Positions 60,335 to 64,000 of a DNA stretch of 64,000 nt are shown in pieces. The translations under genes and the position numbers were made by a program. The stretch is taken from the NCBI RefSeq assembly GCF_023369555.1, contig NZ_JACJVC010000007.1, forward strand, positions 1 through 64,000, written 5' to 3'. Every line of letters starts with the position of its first letter. Position 1 is the first letter of the stretch. This stretch comes from Actinomyces sp. AC-20-1 (GTDB taxonomy: Bacteria > Actinomycetota > Actinomycetes > Actinomycetales > Actinomycetaceae). The notes beneath the pieces were generated by a model. The model was not told where the DNA came from. It worked only from the letters and a program-made list of their open reading frames with translations, and did no database searches.

Positions 60335-61105
60335 ATGCCCCTGACCCCCGCTGCCCGCGAGACCTACTCCCGGCTCTTCGGCGCCGAGCCCGAGCCCAGC
60401 CCCACCGACCCCGAGCTCATGGAGACCCTCCAGAACCACATCTTCGGCGAGGTCTTCTCCGCCGGGGTCCTCACCGACGTCGAGCGCGAGCTGATCACCG
60501 TCACGTGCCTGGCCTCGATGCAGACGCTGCCGCAGCTGCGCGCCCACGTGGGCGCGGCCCTGGGCGCGGGCGCCACGCCCGAGCAGCTGCGCGAGACCCT
60601 CTACCAGTGCCAGCCCTACATCGGCTACCCCAAGACGCTCAACGCCGTCGCGGTCCTCAACGAGGTCCTCACCGAGCGCGGTGTCGCCCTGCCGCTGGAG
60701 CCCGCCGCCACGGTGGCCTACGAGGACCGCGAGGAGGCCGGCGCCGCCATCCAGCGGCCCCTCTACGGGGACGAGGTCAAGGAGGTCTTCGCGGGCCTGC
60801 CGGAGCCCTTCGACACCCAGGTCCCGCACCTGCTCACCGCCGTCGGCTTCGGCGAGGTCGAGTCTCGCGGGGTCCTCGACCTCTCCTTCCGCGAGCTCGT
60901 CAGCCTCGTCGCCATCGCCGCGCTCGGCGCCGCTGTCCAGCTGCGTCCTCACGTGGCCGGGGCGGTGAGGGCCGGCAACACCCTGCAGAAGGTCGCCGCC
61001 GCCCTGGTCCAGGCAATGCCCTACATCGGCGGGCCCTACGCGCTCAGTGGCCTCGTCCTCGTCGCCGGCTACGAGGAGGGGGCGTCCGCCGAGGCCTACC
61101 GCTGA
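60335..61105 (+). CDS. Carboxymuconolactone decarboxylase-fold protein (two tandem CMD domains)
   Basis: A 256-residue protein with two AhpD/CMD-like domains: first about 25-120 (LTDVERELITVTCLASMQTLPQLRAHVGAAL, split), second about 145-250 (LSFRELVSLVAIAALGAAVQLRPHVAGAV, split). The redox-active CxxC of AhpD is absent in both, so it is more like the CMD lactonase/decarboxylase or a binding protein. Its function is not established. ATG 60335 follows CGGAGA. It lies 82 bp behind the GH3 gene, perhaps in its transcript; a terminator follows. Confidence 0.88.
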   Translation: MPLTPAARETYSRLFGAEPEPSPTDPELMETLQNHIFGEVFSAGVLTDVERELITVTCLASMQTLPQLRAHVGAALGAGATPEQLRETLYQCQPYIGYPKTLNAVAVLNEVLTERGVALPLEPAATVAYEDREEAGAAIQRPLYGDEVKEVFAGLPEPFDTQVPHLLTAVGFGEVESRGVLDLSFRELVSLVAIAALGAAVQLRPHVAGAVRAGNTLQKVAAALVQAMPYIGGPYALSGLVLVAGYEEGASAEAYR

Positions 61106-61148
61106 GCAGGGTGGGGCCGCCGCCCCGCGGCTTGCCGGAGAGCCTGAG

Positions 61149-61177
61149 GCCCCTGGTCTCAGTCCCCGACCAGGGGC
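61149..61177 (+). terminator. Terminator after the CMD gene
   Basis: A 10-bp perfect stem (61149-61158 with 61168-61177) and 9-nt loop, 43 bp after the stop. Confidence 0.6.
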
Positions 61178-61225
61178 GCTGACTACCATGGGACACAGCC
61201 CCGAACCCGCCTCCAGGAGGCCCCC

Positions 61226-63829
61226 GTGCTCGCCAAGCTCGCCTCACTCGTCGTCGACCACCGCCGCGTCGTCGTCGCCCTCCTGGCCGTCCTCACGGCC
61301 GCCACCGCCCTGCTCGTCCCGCGCGTCGGCGTCATCACCGATCAGCGCGAGTTCCTGCCCGACGACTCCCAGATGCGCGCCGGCATGCGGGTGATGGAGG
61401 ACGAGTGGGGCCAGGAGGAGGCCACGGCGAGCGTGCGCGTCATGGTCACCGGCCCCGCCACCGAGACGGACCGCGCCGCCGTCGCCGACCAGCTCGCCGC
61501 CATCGATGGGGTCACCGACGTCGACTTCGCCGAGGATGAGCACCACGTCGCCCAGGTCGACGGCGCCACCGCCTCCCTCTACACCCTGAGCATCGACGGG
61601 GACTACGACTCCGAGGCCTACGTCCGGGTCGCCGACGCCCTCGAGGCCCAGGAGGCCTCCGGCCTCGTGTGGAGCACCGACAACCCCTCCAACGCCTCCC
61701 AGGTGCCCCTGTGGATCCTCGTGGCCGCCGTCGCCATGGCCGTCGTCATCCTCATGCTCATGTGCGCCTCCTGGATCGAGCCGCTGCTCTTCCTCGTGAC
61801 CGTCGGGGTCGCCGTCGTCATCAACATGGGCACCAACGTCATCCAGGGGCAGATCTCCGACGTCTCCAGCTCCATCGCCGGCATTCTGCAGATGGTGCTG
61901 TCGATGGACTACTCAATCATCCTCGCCAACCGCTACCGCCAGGAGCGAGCGGCCCAGCGGGCCACCGGCACCGACGCCGAGGCCGGTGCCACCACCACCG
62001 CCATGAAGGCCGCCCTGGCCAAGGCCTTCACCGCCGTGTCCTCGGCCTCGCTCACCACCTTCGTCGGCCTGCTCATGCTCACGCTCATGAGCTTCCGCAT
62101 CGGTGAGGACCTGGGCATCGTGCTCGCCAAGGGCGTGCTCATCTCCCTGCTGTGCGTCCTGACCCTCCTGCCCGCGCTGCTCATCTGGTGCGACGGCCTC
62201 ATCACCCGCACCGCCAAGCCCTTCCTCGAGCCGCACCTGGGCGGCCTCGCCCGGGCCGAGCACCGGGGACGGTGGGCGATCACGGCGGTTTTCGTCGTCC
62301 TGCTCGCCGGTGCCGGCCTCGCCCAGGGCCAGGTCACCACCGCCTACACGCTCGAGCGCGATGACGCCGTCGCCGAGGTCTTCGCCAAGGACAACCAGGT
62401 GGTCCTCGTCTACGCCAACGAGGACGAGGCCGCCGCCACCGCCCTCGGCGAGCAGCTCGCCGCCGACGATGACAGCCGGGTCCGCTCCGTCCAGGGCTAC
62501 GGCACCACCCTCGGCGCCCCGCTCACCGCCCAGCAGATGCAGGCCTCCCTCACCGCCCAGGCGGGCCAGTCCGACGGTGCCCCCGCCCTGGACGCGCAGT
62601 CCCTCGCCCTCATCTACTACCGCTACCACGGCGGCGAGGCCGGCACGATGAGCGTCAATGACCTCGCCGCCTACGTCACCGAGCTGCAAGCCGCCCAGGC
62701 GGAGGGCGCCGCCGGGGGGCAGGCGCCGCCGTCGGCCCTGACGCAGGAGGACGCCGCCGCCCTGGCCGGGCTGTCCCAGCTCGGCGACGCCGCAGCCGCC
62801 GGCCTCATCGACCCCGCCCTGCTCACGGCGCCGCTCACCCCCGAGGAGATGGCCGCCACCCTCACCCGCATCCAGGTCTTGCAGGCCCAGGCCGCCGCGG
62901 CCCAGCAGGGCACGGTCCTGGACGAGGCGAGCGCCGCCGCCACGGTCGGGCCGGGCGTCGACGCCGCCACCCTCGAGATGCTCTACCTCAACCGGGCGGC
63001 CGCCACCTCATCGGACCCCGCCTGGACGATGAGCACCGACGAGCTGCTCACCTACGTCACCTCCACCGTGCTCGCGGACCCCGCCTACGCCGATCTCGTG
63101 AGCCAGGAGCAGGCCGATGCGCTCACCGCGGCCAAGGAGCAGGCCGACGCGGCCCGCGCCGAGCTCGTCGGCCAGAGCCGCTCGCGCATGGTCATCACCA
63201 CCGGGTACCCGGAGGAGAGCCCCGAGACGAGCGCCTTCATCGAGGACCTCACCGCCCGGGCCGACGACGCGCTCAGCGCCCCGCACTGGACCATCGGCTC
63301 CTCCGTCATGGTCCAGGAGATGCGGTCCGGCTTCGCCTCGGAGAACCTGCGCATCGCCCTGCTGACGGCGCTGGCGATCTTCGTCATCGTCGCCCTCACC
63401 TTCCGCTCGCTCGCCGTGCCGGCGATCCTCGTCCTGCTCGTTGAGTGCGGCGTGCTCGTGACCGTCGCCGCCTCCGGCCTGGTGGCGGGCTCCATGTACT
63501 ACCTGGCGATGCTCGTCGTGCAGTGTATCCTCATGGGCGCCACCATCGACTACGCCATCGTGCTGACGACCTACTACCGCCAGCACCGGCGCACTGAGGA
63601 CGTCATCGACTCCCTCAAGGGCGCCTACGACGGGGCCATCCACACGATCCTCACCAGCGGTCTCATCATGGTCCTCGTCACCGGTGTCCTCGGCTGGCTC
63701 TTCGAGAACCCGACCGTCGGCCAGATCTGCCAGACGATCTCCGTCGGCGCGCTCAGCGCGGTCCTGCTCATCGTCCTCGTCCTGCCGGCCCTGCTGGCGG
63801 TCAGCGACCGGTGGGTGAGGGGGCGCTGA
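61226..63829 (+). CDS. MMPL/RND-family transporter
   Basis: An 867-residue membrane exporter starting with GTG 61226 after CCAGGAGG. Two repeats of the RND fold: TM1 (about 13-32), extracytoplasmic domain 1 (about 35-155), TM2-6 (about 155-320, with MDYSIILANRYRQERA), TM7 (about 350), a second, long Ala/Gln-rich extracytoplasmic domain (about 375-705) and TM8-12 (about 705-860, with ATIDYAIVLTTYYRQHRR). The two DYxxxL motifs are the proton-relay sites of MmpL proteins. It likely exports lipids or amphiphiles across the membrane. Monocistronic as far as can be seen. Confidence 0.92.
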   Translation: MLAKLASLVVDHRRVVVALLAVLTAATALLVPRVGVITDQREFLPDDSQMRAGMRVMEDEWGQEEATASVRVMVTGPATETDRAAVADQLAAIDGVTDVDFAEDEHHVAQVDGATASLYTLSIDGDYDSEAYVRVADALEAQEASGLVWSTDNPSNASQVPLWILVAAVAMAVVILMLMCASWIEPLLFLVTVGVAVVINMGTNVIQGQISDVSSSIAGILQMVLSMDYSIILANRYRQERAAQRATGTDAEAGATTTAMKAALAKAFTAVSSASLTTFVGLLMLTLMSFRIGEDLGIVLAKGVLISLLCVLTLLPALLIWCDGLITRTAKPFLEPHLGGLARAEHRGRWAITAVFVVLLAGAGLAQGQVTTAYTLERDDAVAEVFAKDNQVVLVYANEDEAAATALGEQLAADDDSRVRSVQGYGTTLGAPLTAQQMQASLTAQAGQSDGAPALDAQSLALIYYRYHGGEAGTMSVNDLAAYVTELQAAQAEGAAGGQAPPSALTQEDAAALAGLSQLGDAAAAGLIDPALLTAPLTPEEMAATLTRIQVLQAQAAAAQQGTVLDEASAAATVGPGVDAATLEMLYLNRAAATSSDPAWTMSTDELLTYVTSTVLADPAYADLVSQEQADALTAAKEQADAARAELVGQSRSRMVITTGYPEESPETSAFIEDLTARADDALSAPHWTIGSSVMVQEMRSGFASENLRIALLTALAIFVIVALTFRSLAVPAILVLLVECGVLVTVAASGLVAGSMYYLAMLVVQCILMGATIDYAIVLTTYYRQHRRTEDVIDSLKGAYDGAIHTILTSGLIMVLVTGVLGWLFENPTVGQICQTISVGALSAVLLIVLVLPALLAVSDRWVRGR

Positions 63830-63838
63830 GGGCATGGC

Positions 63839-63958
63839 TGTCACGATCCAGGCCATTGCCCCGTCCTGACGCGACGTAGCGCCGAGGCGCCCGCGGAGTC
63901 ACGCGGCATGGCAGCGCGCTGGGCGGGTGGGGCAGCGGCAATGGCCTGGATCGTGACA
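63839..63958. repeat. 120-bp element with 22-bp perfect terminal inverted repeats
   Basis: A 22-bp sequence (63839-63860) is repeated perfectly in inverse orientation at 63937-63958, with a 76-nt GC-rich middle and no coding potential. It lies between the MMPL gene and the converging gene at the window end. It could be a miniature inverted-repeat element or a long terminator hairpin. Confidence 0.65.
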
Positions 63959-63979
63959 CTGACGCAGCAGGCGCGCCGG

Positions 63980-64000
63980 TCAGACCTCGAGGTCGCCCAG
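63980..64000 (-). CDS. C-terminal end of a minus-strand gene (partial)
   Basis: Reading leftwards from the window edge, the frame ends LGDLEV with TGA at 63982-63980. Seven codons cannot identify it. It is supported only by codon bias and the spacing from the inverted-repeat element, which would separate it from the converging MMPL gene. Confidence 0.3.
   Translation of the reverse strand: MGDLEV

Overview
The window is very GC-rich (about 70% by eye), uses GTG/TTG starts freely, has leaderless-type starts and is packed with actinobacterial protein families. It looks like a chromosome segment of an Actinomyces-type actinomycete. That assignment is an inference; no rRNA, tRNA or housekeeping phylogenetic marker is present.

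Layout. 1-4.9 kb: the end of an unknown gene, the acetate switch (pta-ackA) and a LacI regulator. 5-34.4 kb: a large inositol/polyol catabolic supercluster. It holds the core myo-inositol pathway (iolC, an aldolase-like barrel protein, iolB, iolD, iolA, an IolE-like barrel, iolG, iolH), a second bona fide iolE, three more Gfo/Idh/MocA dehydrogenases, one more TIM-barrel isomerase, a transaldolase-family enzyme, a zinc alcohol dehydrogenase, three intact sugar-porter MFS permeases, one decayed porter, a small membrane protein, one GntR and two LacI regulators. 34.5-44.5 kb: full-length guaA, a module scarred by insertion-sequence remnants (broken hydrolase, SDR/AKR/MFS operon with a divergent TetR, an XRE regulator, a DUF4143-type ATPase), then a second GMP synthase lacking its glutaminase half. 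44.6-51.3 kb: an aldo/keto reductase, a two-permease ABC-2 exporter and its divergent two-component system. 51.4-57.5 kb: a redox/esterase locus (Tat lipoprotein flavodoxin, two lipoprotein hydrolases, two aldo/keto reductases, LysR). 57.8-63.8 kb: a domain-permuted GH3 glycosidase, a double carboxymuconolactone-decarboxylase-fold protein, an MMPL transporter and the tail of a minus-strand gene.

How it works together. Inositol enters through the MFS porters, is oxidised by IolG-type dehydrogenases to inosose, dehydrated by IolE, opened by IolD, isomerised by IolB, phosphorylated by IolC, cleaved by an aldolase, and the semialdehyde is converted by IolA to acetyl-CoA. Pta-AckA would turn acetyl-CoA into acetate and ATP. 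Two regulatory motifs can be read directly. A TGTNNNNACA box (about ten copies, most next to a promoter of an inositol-type gene) is proposed as the site of the GntR protein at 10.8 kb. A TTAACGCGCGTTAA box (four copies, three loci up to 23 kb apart) is proposed as the site of the LacI protein at 7.4 kb. Together they tie otherwise dispersed transcription units, including a decayed porter and a small membrane protein of unknown function, into one regulon.

The most unusual structure lies at 36-43.5 kb. Arrays of 23-bp-period repeats bracket the ATPase gene in inverted orientation, and collapsed 19-bp-period arrays lie next to both guaA genes. A separate hairpin repeat occurs three times between 51.3 and 57.7 kb.
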